This document shows, in pieces, positions 17,023-24,671 of a stretch of DNA of 24,671 nt. Position 1 is the first letter of the stretch. Every line of letters begins with the position of its first letter. The stretch covers positions 1 through 24,671 of the forward strand of contig JBLIDK010000034.1 in assembly GCA_047632595.1 (NCBI GenBank), given 5' to 3'. The translations under genes and the position numbers were made by a program. The notes under the pieces were generated by a model. It made no database searches. It was not told the origin of the DNA and was given only the letters and a program-made list of their open reading frames with translations. This DNA is from JBLIDK01 sp047632595 (lineage in GTDB: Bacteria; Bacteroidota; Bacteroidia; Sphingobacteriales; Sphingobacteriaceae).

Positions 17023-18453
17023 TTAATCCCAACCTCCTCCTAATGCTTGGTATATATCAACCATAGCATTCATTTGTTGTTTTTTAGTTTCAACTAGCTC
17101 AAATTTTGCTTCCAATGCCTCGCGTTGTGTTAGCAAGACTTCAATATAATCAGCTCTAGCAGATCTAAACAAACTGTTAGAGATATCCACTGATTTATTT
17201 AGTGCTTGCACCTCTTGTGCTTTAAGGTTGTAACTACTTTCAAGGTTGTTCACTTTTGCAAGTTGATTAACCACTTCCATGTAAGCCCTTAACACTGTTT
17301 GCTCATAATTGTAAACTGCTTGAATTTGTTTTGCATTGGCATTTAAATAAATTGCTTTAATTGCACTTCTATTAATAAGTGGAGCAATTAAATCTCCCGC
17401 CAATTTATACTCTAGTGATTGAGGTGTCATTAATAATAACGACGGGCTAAATGCATGTAAACCAATACCAGCTGAAATTCCCAACGACGGGTAAAAGGAT
17501 GCTTTTGCAACTTTTATATCCAATTTGGCAGCAACTAGATCTAATTCTGCTTGCCTCACATCAGTTCTATTTTCCAACAAATGAATTGGTATGCCAGAAT
17601 AAACCATGTTTGGAATCAAACTCACAAAGGAGCCAGAATTTCTAAGCACTTGTTGAGGAAACCGTCCTAAAAGAAAATTAATTCTATTCTCTGCTTCTGT
17701 GATTTCCTGTTTAATAGCGTATTGAAGATTTGTTGTATTTAGCACTTGAGCCTCAAAGCGTTTTACTGCCAATTCAGTAACATGAGTGGCTTCCTTTTGA
17801 AGCTTAACAATTTTTAGCGCATTATTTTGAATTTGAATATTCTGATTCACAATTTCCAATTCGTTGTCTAAGGCCAATAGTTCAAAATATGAATTGGCAA
17901 CTTCGGCAATGAGATTGGTAACCATAAAATTTTTCCCCTCAATACTGGATAGATACCTGGTTAAAGCTGCTTTTTTGGCATTACGCAACTTTCTCCAAAC
18001 ATCCAATTCCCAAGTAGAATAGGCATTTAACCTAAAATCGGGTAGTGGATCGGGAGTTTCCAAGCCAAGTTTTATTTCAGTATTAGCGTCGTTTGCACCT
18101 TTGCTGGTGTACCTACCTACTTTCTCAGTTTCAGAACCTGCTTGAATCCCGAGAAAAGGTAAATACTCTCCTTTTCTCGCTCTCACCTCATTCTTAGCTA
18201 TATATAATTCCTCTAAAGTAATATTAAGCTCTTGGTTATTATTTAAAGCCGAATCAATTAAGACTTTTAAAAACGGGTCACTAAAATATTCTTGCCAGCT
18301 AATTTTTGCCAAATTATTGCTGTCCAGAGAAGTGTTATACTTCTCTGGAACAGGTAAATTGGTGGATTTTTGGTTTATTTTAGGTGTACAACCAGAAATC
18401 GCCATCATAATAATGGCAAAACCAATGAATATATTTTTTGATTTATTTAACAT
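17023..18453 (-). CDS. Outer-membrane efflux lipoprotein (NodT/TolC family)
   Basis: 476 aa. The lipoprotein signal is MLNKSKNIFIGFAIIMMAISGC, with the lipid anchor at Cys22. Two OEP repeats follow, with typical stretches: SWQEYFSDPFLKVLIDSALNNNQ at the start, YSTWELDVWRKLRNAKKAAL, LLGRFPQ and RTDVRQAELDLVAAKLDIKVAKASFYPSLG. It forms the trimeric outer-membrane channel of the tripartite pump. Its start overlaps the end of the pump gene by 11 nt, which implies translational coupling. It is the last gene of the operon. Confidence 0.94.
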   Translation of the reverse strand: MLNKSKNIFIGFAIIMMAISGCTPKINQKSTNLPVPEKYNTSLDSNNLAKISWQEYFSDPFLKVLIDSALNNNQELNITLEELYIAKNEVRARKGEYLPFLGIQAGSETEKVGRYTSKGANDANTEIKLGLETPDPLPDFRLNAYSTWELDVWRKLRNAKKAALTRYLSSIEGKNFMVTNLIAEVANSYFELLALDNELEIVNQNIQIQNNALKIVKLQKEATHVTELAVKRFEAQVLNTTNLQYAIKQEITEAENRINFLLGRFPQQVLRNSGSFVSLIPNMVYSGIPIHLLENRTDVRQAELDLVAAKLDIKVAKASFYPSLGISAGIGLHAFSPSLLLMTPQSLEYKLAGDLIAPLINRSAIKAIYLNANAKQIQAVYNYEQTVLRAYMEVVNQLAKVNNLESSYNLKAQEVQALNKSVDISNSLFRSARADYIEVLLTQREALEAKFELVETKKQQMNAMVDIYQALGGGWD

Positions 18454-21400
18454 CGTCTTGTGTATTTAAAGGATGTGATTGTTCAGATAATGGACGGTCG
18501 AACTCGTCTCGAATTAATTGACGACCTTGAATAAGACTTGCAAAAAAGTAATAAAGGCCTGGAATAATAAGAACACCAAGTAAGGTCCCCAATATCATTC
18601 CACCAAGTGACGAAGCACCTATGGTTTTATTGCCAATTGCACCTGCTCCGCTTGCAAAAACTAAAGGAATAAGTCCAGCAATAAAGGCAAACGAAGTCAT
18701 TAAAATTGGTCTGAACCTTACTCTGGCCCCTTCAATTGCCGCTTCTGTTATACTAGCTCCTTGTCTATGTTTTTGAACGGCAAATTCAACGATTAATACA
18801 GCATTCTTACCCAAAAGACCAACCAACATAACCATACCAATTTGCGCATAGATATCATTTTCTAAGCCCATTATTTTTAGTAGTAAAAATGATCCAAAAA
18901 TACCTACTGGTAAAGACAAAATTACCGCAAGTGGAAGTACAAAACTTTCGTATTGTGCTGCCAAAATGAGGTAAACAAAAATTAGCACTATTATAAATAT
19001 GAATAAAGACTCATTCCCCCTGGATGCTTCATCATAGGATAGGCCTTCCCAAGCAATATCATATCCTCGTGGCAATGTTTCACTAGCAACTTCTTTTATG
19101 GCTTCAATGGCATCTGCAGTTGTGTACCCAGAAGCAGGGAGCCCCTGAATAGCAGCTGAATTGTACATGTTATACCGGGTAATTTCATTAGGCCCTTGCT
19201 TTTTTTCTAGCTTCATAAAAGAAGAATATGGAACCATTTCGCCCAGATCATTCTTTACAAAATAATTGAGGACATCGCTTGGGAGACTTCTAAATTCAGG
19301 TGCAGATTGAACATAAACTTTAAAGAACCGTCCAAATCGAATAAAACCTTGCTCATAGGTGCTACCAACTAGAATGTTTAGATTCTCCATTGCTTCTCCA
19401 ATAGATACACCCTTTTGCATAGCAGCTTCGTTATCAAATATCAACTCATATTGAGGGTAATTTGCTGCGAAAAATGTAAATAAACCTTTAAGCTCTTTAC
19501 GCTTTTCCAAATTTGCCATGAATTGTTGGTTGATTTTATCAAATTCGTGATAATCGGTGTTTGTAGTTTTGTCCAATAAACGCATCGAAAAACCACCTGA
19601 GGAACCAAATCCTGGAACTGCAGGTGGTTCAAAAAACTCAACAACGGCACCTAGATTTCGTGATTTTTCTTCTAGCTCCTCCATTATTTCCTTAACAGTT
19701 TCATCTCGATCTGACCAGTTTTTAAGGTTAATTAGACAAGTTCCTGCGTTTGAACCGCGCCCTTCTGTCATAATTTCATATCCCGCTAAAGAAGAAACAG
19801 ATTCTATTCCCTCAACCTCTTCACAAATCTTTTGAAGCTTTTGAGAAACTTGATTAGTTCTTTCAAGTGTTGAACCTGGAGGTGTTTGTATAATGGCATA
19901 AATTGTACCTTGATCTTCACCTGGTATAAATCCTGAAGGTAGAATTTTGTTTAAACCAAGAATTCCCAATGAGAACACAATTAAAATCCCAAAAGTGACC
20001 ACTCTGCGATTTACAATTAGTTTTAAAAGTTTCGCATATTTGCCTGTAAGCTTTTCGAAGCCTCTGTTAAAACTATCTAAAAACCTTGAAAGTAGATTAT
20101 TCGATTTTGTTGTTTTATGCGGATTTTTCAAAATCATTGCACAAAGAACAGGAGTAAGGGTAAGCGCAACTACTCCTGAAAGTACAATAGCCGTTGCCAT
20201 AGTAATTGCAAACTGTCTGTAAAAAATACCTACAGGTCCGGTCATAAAGGCTAATGGTATAAAAACAGCGGTCATTACGAGTGTAATAGCGATAATTGCA
20301 CCGGTAATTTCTCCTAAAACCCTTTGAACGGCTCGGTAAGGCCCAACATAATCTTCTTCCATTTTAGTATGCACGGCCTCCACAACTACTATAGCATTAT
20401 CAACCACAATACCGATTGCCAGCACCAGTGCAAACAAGGTTATAAGGTTTATTGTGATCCCAAAAAATTGCATGAAGAAGAACGTTCCAATCAAAGAAAC
20501 GGGAACTGCTAATGTTGGAATTAATGTCGAACGCCAATCGCCCAAAAATAGAAACACCACTAAAGCAACAAGTAAAAATGCTTCGCCTAATGTGTGGAGT
20601 ACTTTTTCTATTGAAGCGTCTAAAAACTGAGAAACGTCATAGCTAATTTTGTAATCGACGCCCGGAGGGAATGATTTCTTCATTTCCTCTAGCTGAGACT
20701 TTACCTCAGCAATTACATCACTAGCATTACTACCATAATTTTGTTTTAAAACAATAGCGGCAGAAGGGTGACCATCAAGGTTGGAATAGATATCAAAAAA
20801 CTCACTACCTAATTCAACTTTTGCAATATCTCTAAGATGAATATTCTCTCCTTCAGAATTGGCTCGAATTATTACGTTTTCATATTCTTCTGCCTTGTTT
20901 AACCTGCCTTTATAAGTTAAAACATATTCAAGTGACTGTGCTTTAATGCCTGAGCTTTGCCCCAATCTTCCCGGACGACCTATGATACTTTGTTCTTCAA
21001 GAGCTTTCATCACCTCATCTATAGATACCCTATATGCTCGCATACGCTCTGGGTTTAACCAAACTCGCATCGCATAAGTTCGGCTACCTAAAATCTGTGA
21101 TCTAGCAACACCTTTAATTCTATTGATTTCAGGAACCATATTAACGTTGGCATAGTTGTACAAGAACTTTTCATCAATACTTTCACTTTCAGAATATAAG
21201 TTAACATACATCAACATGCTGGGCTGAATAGGGGTAATTATCAAGCCTTCTCTCTGTACAAGTTCCGGTAAAAGTGGCATAACTTGATCCACTCTAGTTT
21301 TAACCCTAATTACTGCAATGTTCGGATCTGTACCTGGCTCAAATACGACTCTAAGTGTAGCTTCTCCAGCACTAGTTGCATCTGTGGCCATGTACCTCAT

Positions 21401-21622
21401 GTCTTGAACACCGTTTATAGCATTCTCCAATGTGATGAGTGTTGACTTTACTAATACATCAGCACTTGCACCAGGGTAGGCAATAAAAATATTGACAGTA
21501 GTTGGGGCAATTTGAGGGAACTGTGAAATGGGTAGTTGCTTTATTGCAAGTCCTCCCATAAATATTATTACTATAGAAATAACTATAGCAAATACGGGTC
21601 TATGAATAATATTTTTTAACAT
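18443..21622 (-). CDS. RND multidrug efflux pump, inner-membrane subunit (AcrB/HAE1 type)
   Basis: 1059 aa, the AcrB length, with 12 expected membrane helices and two large periplasmic loops. MLKNIIHRPVFAIVISIVIIFMGG is the first helix; LPISQFPQIAPTTVNIFIAYPGASADV follows, as in HAE1 pumps. The proton-relay Lys939 (GLLGKNAVLIVEF) corresponds to AcrB Lys940. In helix 4 the motif is GIVVDNAIVVVE: Asp408 is followed by Asn409 where AcrB has two Asp. The substrate class is probably hydrophobic drugs, bile-salt-like compounds or solvents, rather than metals. It lies 24 nt after the adaptor gene. Confidence 0.96.
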   Translation of the reverse strand: MLKNIIHRPVFAIVISIVIIFMGGLAIKQLPISQFPQIAPTTVNIFIAYPGASADVLVKSTLITLENAINGVQDMRYMATDATSAGEATLRVVFEPGTDPNIAVIRVKTRVDQVMPLLPELVQREGLIITPIQPSMLMYVNLYSESESIDEKFLYNYANVNMVPEINRIKGVARSQILGSRTYAMRVWLNPERMRAYRVSIDEVMKALEEQSIIGRPGRLGQSSGIKAQSLEYVLTYKGRLNKAEEYENVIIRANSEGENIHLRDIAKVELGSEFFDIYSNLDGHPSAAIVLKQNYGSNASDVIAEVKSQLEEMKKSFPPGVDYKISYDVSQFLDASIEKVLHTLGEAFLLVALVVFLFLGDWRSTLIPTLAVPVSLIGTFFFMQFFGITINLITLFALVLAIGIVVDNAIVVVEAVHTKMEEDYVGPYRAVQRVLGEITGAIIAITLVMTAVFIPLAFMTGPVGIFYRQFAITMATAIVLSGVVALTLTPVLCAMILKNPHKTTKSNNLLSRFLDSFNRGFEKLTGKYAKLLKLIVNRRVVTFGILIVFSLGILGLNKILPSGFIPGEDQGTIYAIIQTPPGSTLERTNQVSQKLQKICEEVEGIESVSSLAGYEIMTEGRGSNAGTCLINLKNWSDRDETVKEIMEELEEKSRNLGAVVEFFEPPAVPGFGSSGGFSMRLLDKTTNTDYHEFDKINQQFMANLEKRKELKGLFTFFAANYPQYELIFDNEAAMQKGVSIGEAMENLNILVGSTYEQGFIRFGRFFKVYVQSAPEFRSLPSDVLNYFVKNDLGEMVPYSSFMKLEKKQGPNEITRYNMYNSAAIQGLPASGYTTADAIEAIKEVASETLPRGYDIAWEGLSYDEASRGNESLFIFIIVLIFVYLILAAQYESFVLPLAVILSLPVGIFGSFLLLKIMGLENDIYAQIGMVMLVGLLGKNAVLIVEFAVQKHRQGASITEAAIEGARVRFRPILMTSFAFIAGLIPLVFASGAGAIGNKTIGASSLGGMILGTLLGVLIIPGLYYFFASLIQGRQLIRDEFDRPLSEQSHPLNTQDDVK

Positions 21623-21646
21623 TTTATTATTTTTTTTGGATGTTTA

Positions 21647-22732
21647 TTATTCAGCGTATAAACCTAAATTTGACAGAGCTTTTGAAGGTTCTAGAAACTC
21701 AGTTTGGATAACATCACTTTCATTTACCAGACGTAAGCCTTCAAGTAGAATTTTTTCGTTTTCGCCAAGTCCATTTTCAATTACAAAAAGGTGTTGTAGC
21801 TCAGCTGCAATTTTTATTTCTCTTGATTTAACAACATTGTTTTCGTCTATGACAAAAACATACTTTTTGTCTAAAATTTCAAAAGTTGCTTTTTGTGGAA
21901 TCAATAGGGCATTTTTTAGAGGAATAGTCATTACAATATTTCCGGTTTCGCCATGTCTAAGTAATCGTTTGGGATTAGGGAAAGTTGCTCTAAATGCTAT
22001 GTTTCCAGTTTCGTTGTTAAATTCAGCCTCAATGGTTTCAATTTTACCTGGGTAATTAAACATTTTATTGTTAGCTAACAGTAGTGTAACAGCTTGTGGT
22101 TTTTCTTTGCTTATTGTGTAGTTATAATCTAGGTATTCTGCTTCTGGAACATTGAAATAAACCCACATTTGGTCATTTTGAGATAAGCTTGATAAAAGTT
22201 CTCCTTCATCTAGTAAACTTCCCAATCTAACATGAAACCGGTCAATAATTCCATCAAATGGAGCCCTAATTTCAGTGAAATCAAGATGAACTTTGGCAAT
22301 TGAAAGTTCTGCCTTTGCTTTAGCTAATTTAGCGTTGGCCATTGCCAACTCATTTGCGGATACAATGTTGCTGTCGGCAAGCGATTTGGTGTTTTGATAT
22401 TCAATTTCCGCAAAACTTACCTCGGCATTTGCTTTTTCAAATTCCGCTTGATACATGTTTGGCATTATTTGAAACAATAATTGCCCTTGTTTTACAAACT
22501 GTCCTTCGTCAACAAAAATTTGCTTAAGGTAACCCCGTTCAAGCGCCCTTAATTCTATGTGTTGTATTGAATGTATTTGGGCTACGTAGCTTTTAGTAAT
22601 TATTGTGTCCATTCTTAAGGGACTAGTAATTAGAAATTTGGTTTTCTCATGTTGTTCGTTGTGGTGTTTTGAATTGCAACCTGATTGGAAAAACAGAGCG
22701 CAAACGCTCATGAATAAAAGAATATTCTTCAT
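21647..22732 (-). CDS. RND efflux periplasmic adaptor (membrane-fusion protein), lipoprotein
   Basis: 361 aa. Signal MKNILLFMSVCALFFQSGC with the lipidated Cys19. The barrel-sandwich (lipoyl) halves ALERGYLKQIFVDEGQFVKQGQLLFQI and IRAPFDGIIDRFHVRLGSLLDEG flank an alpha-helical hairpin (about residues 100-150), which is short and Ala/Glu/Lys rich. A beta-barrel (about 200-275) and a membrane-proximal domain follow. It bridges the pump and the outer-membrane channel. It is the first gene of the three-gene operon. A short HHNEQHE stretch after the lipid anchor could bind metal but may be only a linker. Confidence 0.94.
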   Translation of the reverse strand: MKNILLFMSVCALFFQSGCNSKHHNEQHEKTKFLITSPLRMDTIITKSYVAQIHSIQHIELRALERGYLKQIFVDEGQFVKQGQLLFQIMPNMYQAEFEKANAEVSFAEIEYQNTKSLADSNIVSANELAMANAKLAKAKAELSIAKVHLDFTEIRAPFDGIIDRFHVRLGSLLDEGELLSSLSQNDQMWVYFNVPEAEYLDYNYTISKEKPQAVTLLLANNKMFNYPGKIETIEAEFNNETGNIAFRATFPNPKRLLRHGETGNIVMTIPLKNALLIPQKATFEILDKKYVFVIDENNVVKSREIKIAAELQHLFVIENGLGENEKILLEGLRLVNESDVIQTEFLEPSKALSNLGLYAE

Positions 22733-22795
22733 TATTATTATAATTTTTAAACTGAATTTTTGGTGTGGAATAATTGAACAAAAACTAATGCGAGT

Positions 22796-22812
22796 ATTTA
22801 CAAGCAGTAAAT
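22796..22812. promoter_or_regulatory. Inverted repeat ATTTAC-N5-GTAAAT before the RND operon, candidate operator
   Basis: ATTTAC - AAGCA - GTAAAT lies 64 nt before the adaptor start. Its left arm, extended to ATTTACAAG, is the same 9-mer found in the inverted repeat at 15824-15849 before the HMA-MauE-like gene. Confidence 0.45.
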
Positions 22813-22855
22813 TTGCCTGAGTGTATATACATTAAGAAGATTGTTCAGAAATTTA

Positions 22856-22871
22856 GGCTAAAGTTTAAGCC
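22856..22871 (-). terminator. Weak hairpin after the small exported protein gene
   Basis: GGCTAAA (22856-22862) pairs with TTTAAGCC (22864-22871) with one bulged base. On the minus strand it is followed by TAAATTT. It lies 16 nt after the stop of the small gene and may end its transcript before the RND promoter. Confidence 0.35.
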
Positions 22872-22886
22872 AATTAATGATTTATA

Positions 22887-23300
22887 TCATAATCGGATAG
22901 AACCGAAAATCAGATATAATGCACTAAAACTCGTGTTTTTAGTGTTTGTGTAATTGGATAACAAGACGGAGTTTTGCTTCACCAAAAAACTTAAAGATTG
23001 ATTGTAACTAAATGTTGAAGTAACTTTCTTTGAGAATGAGTTCTTTTTAGAAGAAGAGTCTTCTTTTATTTCTTCCTCTAAATCTGTTTCAGGTGTAAAA
23101 AGGAAAAAATTCCTTGTTTTGTTTTCTGAACTAGAAGCTTGGCTTATAAAATGATGCTTAGGTTGAATTTTTAAGCAAGTGATTTCAAGACTACTTTCGG
23201 AGTTTATTGAATTAAACTCAATTGCAGAGTACAGTGGATTTTGACTAAATCCAAAAATAAATAAAATAAATAAAGATAATATTAACTTTAAGCCTTTCAT
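22887..23300 (-). CDS. Small exported protein of unknown function
   Basis: 137 aa from the ATG at 23300, chosen over a GTG three codons upstream that lies inside the -7 box candidate. The N-terminus MKGLKLILSLFILFIFGFSQNPLYSA is a signal peptide. The mature part is Ser/Lys-rich with an acidic stretch (ETDLEEEIKEDSSSKK) and a hydrophobic end (ALYLIFGSIRL). There are no recognisable domains and few Cys or His. It lies 154 nt before the RND adaptor on the same strand; small exported proteins in front of efflux operons occur in Bacteroidota, but no function can be given. Confidence 0.65.
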   Translation of the reverse strand: MKGLKLILSLFILFIFGFSQNPLYSAIEFNSINSESSLEITCLKIQPKHHFISQASSSENKTRNFFLFTPETDLEEEIKEDSSSKKNSFSKKVTSTFSYNQSLSFLVKQNSVLLSNYTNTKNTSFSALYLIFGSIRL

Positions 23301-23308
23301 TTCGAGCA

Positions 23309-23316
23309 CAAAAGTA
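23309..23316 (-). promoter_or_regulatory. Candidate -7 element of the small exported protein gene
   Basis: TACTTTTG on the minus strand matches TAnnTTTG exactly, 8 nt before the ATG at 23300. Such a short distance would leave almost no leader. Confidence 0.4.
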
Positions 23317-23521
23317 CGTAAAACTTTATTTCAAAAACGTTGGTATGTTCTAAAAATATTTTTTAACCTTTTTATTGGACTTAGGTAAATTAATCTTAAG
23401 GTATTCGAAAGAAGTATTATACGAAGTGTTTGGATTATAATTTATTCAAGCGAAAAATTAATAAGCACCCAAAGTTACCTAACCAAAGTAATCATCCCAT
23501 TCATTGATTCTGAACTTCCAT

Positions 23522-23635
23522 CTATGTGTTGAAACAGATTGGAATAACATTAAAATAGTCCTGTTCAGGAGCCTGAGCAACAATAAAAGTCGCGCATAAC
23601 ATACAAAATAGGAATAGTTTAAACTTGTTTTTCAA
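23522..23635 (-). pseudogene. Remnant of a secreted protein gene (signal peptide and first mature residues)
   Basis: Starting from a TTG, the minus strand reads LKNKFKLFLFCMLCATFIVAQ, then APEQDYFNVIPICFNT and a stop (37 codons). This is a clear signal peptide followed by residues that recall the start of large secreted Bacteroidota proteins of the gliding-motility/T9SS type (QxCFNAIPVCQN-like). The reading frame breaks after 37 codons. The TTG may be a decayed ATG. After a frame change the strand stays open to LVR and a stop at about 23468. The DNA from here to the promoter at 23309 shows nothing else. Confidence 0.5.
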
Positions 23636-23646
23636 AATAATTGACT

Positions 23647-23700
23647 CTATAACAACTTAGTAAAGGCAAAAGTGATGCCATAGCCTAATTTTATTGAGTT
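23647..23700 (-). pseudogene. Remnant of the 3' end of an outer-membrane beta-barrel gene
   Basis: The minus strand reads NSIKLGYGITFAFTKLL and a stop. Alternating hydrophobic and aromatic residues ending near the C-terminus are typical of a last beta strand. It stops 11 nt before the TTG of the next remnant, the spacing of two genes in an operon. No coding continues upstream in this frame. A further open stretch just upstream (ending NKKKPNWEW, stop at 23711) may belong to the same decayed gene. Confidence 0.4.
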
Positions 23701-23794
23701 TTACTTGCTTTTACCACTCCCAATTAGGTTTCTTTTTGTTGGATAAAATATCAACATTCAAAACAACTGAATTTTAAAACTTGTAATATTGGCT

Positions 23795-24671
23795 ATGGAG
23801 AATAGACCAGATTTTAATCAAGCTTATAAAGAGGCAATTAATAAACTAAATCCAGCACAAAAAGAGGCGGTAGAGGCAATAGAGGGTCCAGTTATGGTAA
23901 TAGCAGGTCCTGGAACGGGTAAAACTCAAATTTTGGCTGCTCGAATTGGAATGATTCTTCAGAAAACCGACTGCAATCCTTCAAACATCCTTTGTCTTAC
24001 CTATACCGATGCTGGAGTGGTTGCCATGCGAAAGCGGCTAACAGATTTTATTGGTCCAGATGCTCACAAAGTAGGCATATACACCTTTCACTCATTCTGT
24101 AATGAAGTAATTCAGGAGAATTCATCTATGATGGGAATTGGAGAGCTAAGTGTAATGAATGACCTAGACTCAGTTCAGGTTTTTGAGGAATTGCTTAATG
24201 CACTACCAAATTCACATCCACTTAAGAACTTAAAAGGTTTTTATAGTTATAATGGTCATTTGAAACACTTGTTTGGTATAATGCGAGATGAGAATTGGAC
24301 TGTTGAGTTTATTAAAACCAAGTCGAAAGAGTATTTGGAAAGCCTTAAAGAAGATGAAAAGTTTTATTACAAGACTTCAAGTAAAAAATTCGGTTATGAA
24401 AAAGGGGATTTAAAACAAAGTTCTTTTGACGATGAATGTTCTAAAATCGACAAGCTGCTGAAGGGTGCGTTGCTATTGGACCGATATCAAGAAATAAAGA
24501 AGAAGCGTAAGCTTTATGACTTTCAAGATATGATTCAATGGGTAATGAAGGCATTTCAAACGAATGGTGAATTACTAGCGGATTATCAGGAGAAGTTTCA
24601 ATACATTTTAGTAGATGAATACCAAGATTCAAACGGTTCTCAAAACGAAATTATTCAGCTCCTAATTAGTT
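23795..24671 (+). CDS. UvrD/Rep-type ATP-dependent DNA helicase (N-terminal part, runs off the window)
   Basis: 292 codons are visible from the ATG at 23795. The Q-motif-like LNPAQKEAVEAIEGPVMVIA is followed by Walker A GPGTGKT (38-44), motif Ia ILCLTYTDAGVVAMRKRL, YTFHSFCNEVI and Walker B YILVDEYQDSN (Asp274, Glu275). These identify a superfamily 1A helicase acting in DNA repair or recombination. The segment between motifs (about 105-235) is longer and less conserved, as in Bacteroidota family members that may end in a nuclease domain; that part is outside the window. The TAATATTG just before the start is one base off a -7 box, which would leave almost no leader. Confidence 0.92.
   Translation, partial: MENRPDFNQAYKEAINKLNPAQKEAVEAIEGPVMVIAGPGTGKTQILAARIGMILQKTDCNPSNILCLTYTDAGVVAMRKRLTDFIGPDAHKVGIYTFHSFCNEVIQENSSMMGIGELSVMNDLDSVQVFEELLNALPNSHPLKNLKGFYSYNGHLKHLFGIMRDENWTVEFIKTKSKEYLESLKEDEKFYYKTSSKKFGYEKGDLKQSSFDDECSKIDKLLKGALLLDRYQEIKKKRKLYDFQDMIQWVMKAFQTNGELLADYQEKFQYILVDEYQDSNGSQNEIIQLLIS

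Noticed and set aside
19557..20512. Plus-strand open frames inside the RND pump gene
   Set aside because: They are antisense shadows of a long, well-conserved gene and have no family features or start context.
18443..22732. RND operon as a CusA/CzcA metal pump
   Set aside because: The pump has HAE1-type motifs and lacks the helix-4 signature and methionine pattern of heavy-metal RND pumps, despite the copper genes nearby.

Overview
The window is AT-rich bacterial DNA that reads as Bacteroidota, most likely Flavobacteriia or a near relative. The signs are DUF2911 and four-helix-bundle (S23/TIGR02436) proteins, a TonB receptor with an N-terminal carboxypeptidase-regulatory domain, candidate promoters of the TAnnTTTG type, weak Shine-Dalgarno sites and the intergenic inverted repeat starting GTCATTTCGA. 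No RNA genes, intact insertion sequences or CRISPR arrays were found. All family assignments come from reading motifs, not from database searches.

Left third (1-7463), housekeeping genes: the tail of an unknown gene; an Xaa-Pro aminopeptidase and a 2,4-dienoyl-CoA-reductase-like SDR 2 nt apart; a solitary four-helix-bundle gene framed by degenerate 7-nt repeats; NADP-type glutamate dehydrogenase (gdhA), whose 3' end is followed by a second, synonymously diverged copy of its last codons, like the scar of an integrated element; a GTCATTTCGA-type inverted repeat; a DUF2911 protein on the minus strand; and a TPR protein.

Middle (7464-12650): an exported lipoprotein and a large TonB-dependent receptor. 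Each has its own upstream 7-4-7 direct repeat of the PHO-box layout, and a terminator separates them, so they may be two units of one phosphate-starvation response. A secreted HExxH metallopeptidase follows on the minus strand; its C-terminus appears to be cut off by a frameshift.

Right half (12755-23300, all minus strand), a metal and drug resistance block: an AraC regulator with an HMA-like metal-binding N-terminus, an HMA-MauE-like membrane protein, a multicopper oxidase with a beta-rich C-terminal extension, an OsmC peroxidase, and a three-gene RND efflux operon (adaptor, pump, outer-membrane lipoprotein) preceded by a small exported protein. Inverted repeats sharing the 9-mer ATTTACAAG lie before the HMA-MauE/oxidase pair and before the RND operon, hinting at common control.

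Right edge (23301-24671): a gap with what look like remnants of two consecutive secreted or outer-membrane genes, then the first 292 codons of a UvrD-type helicase that runs off the window.
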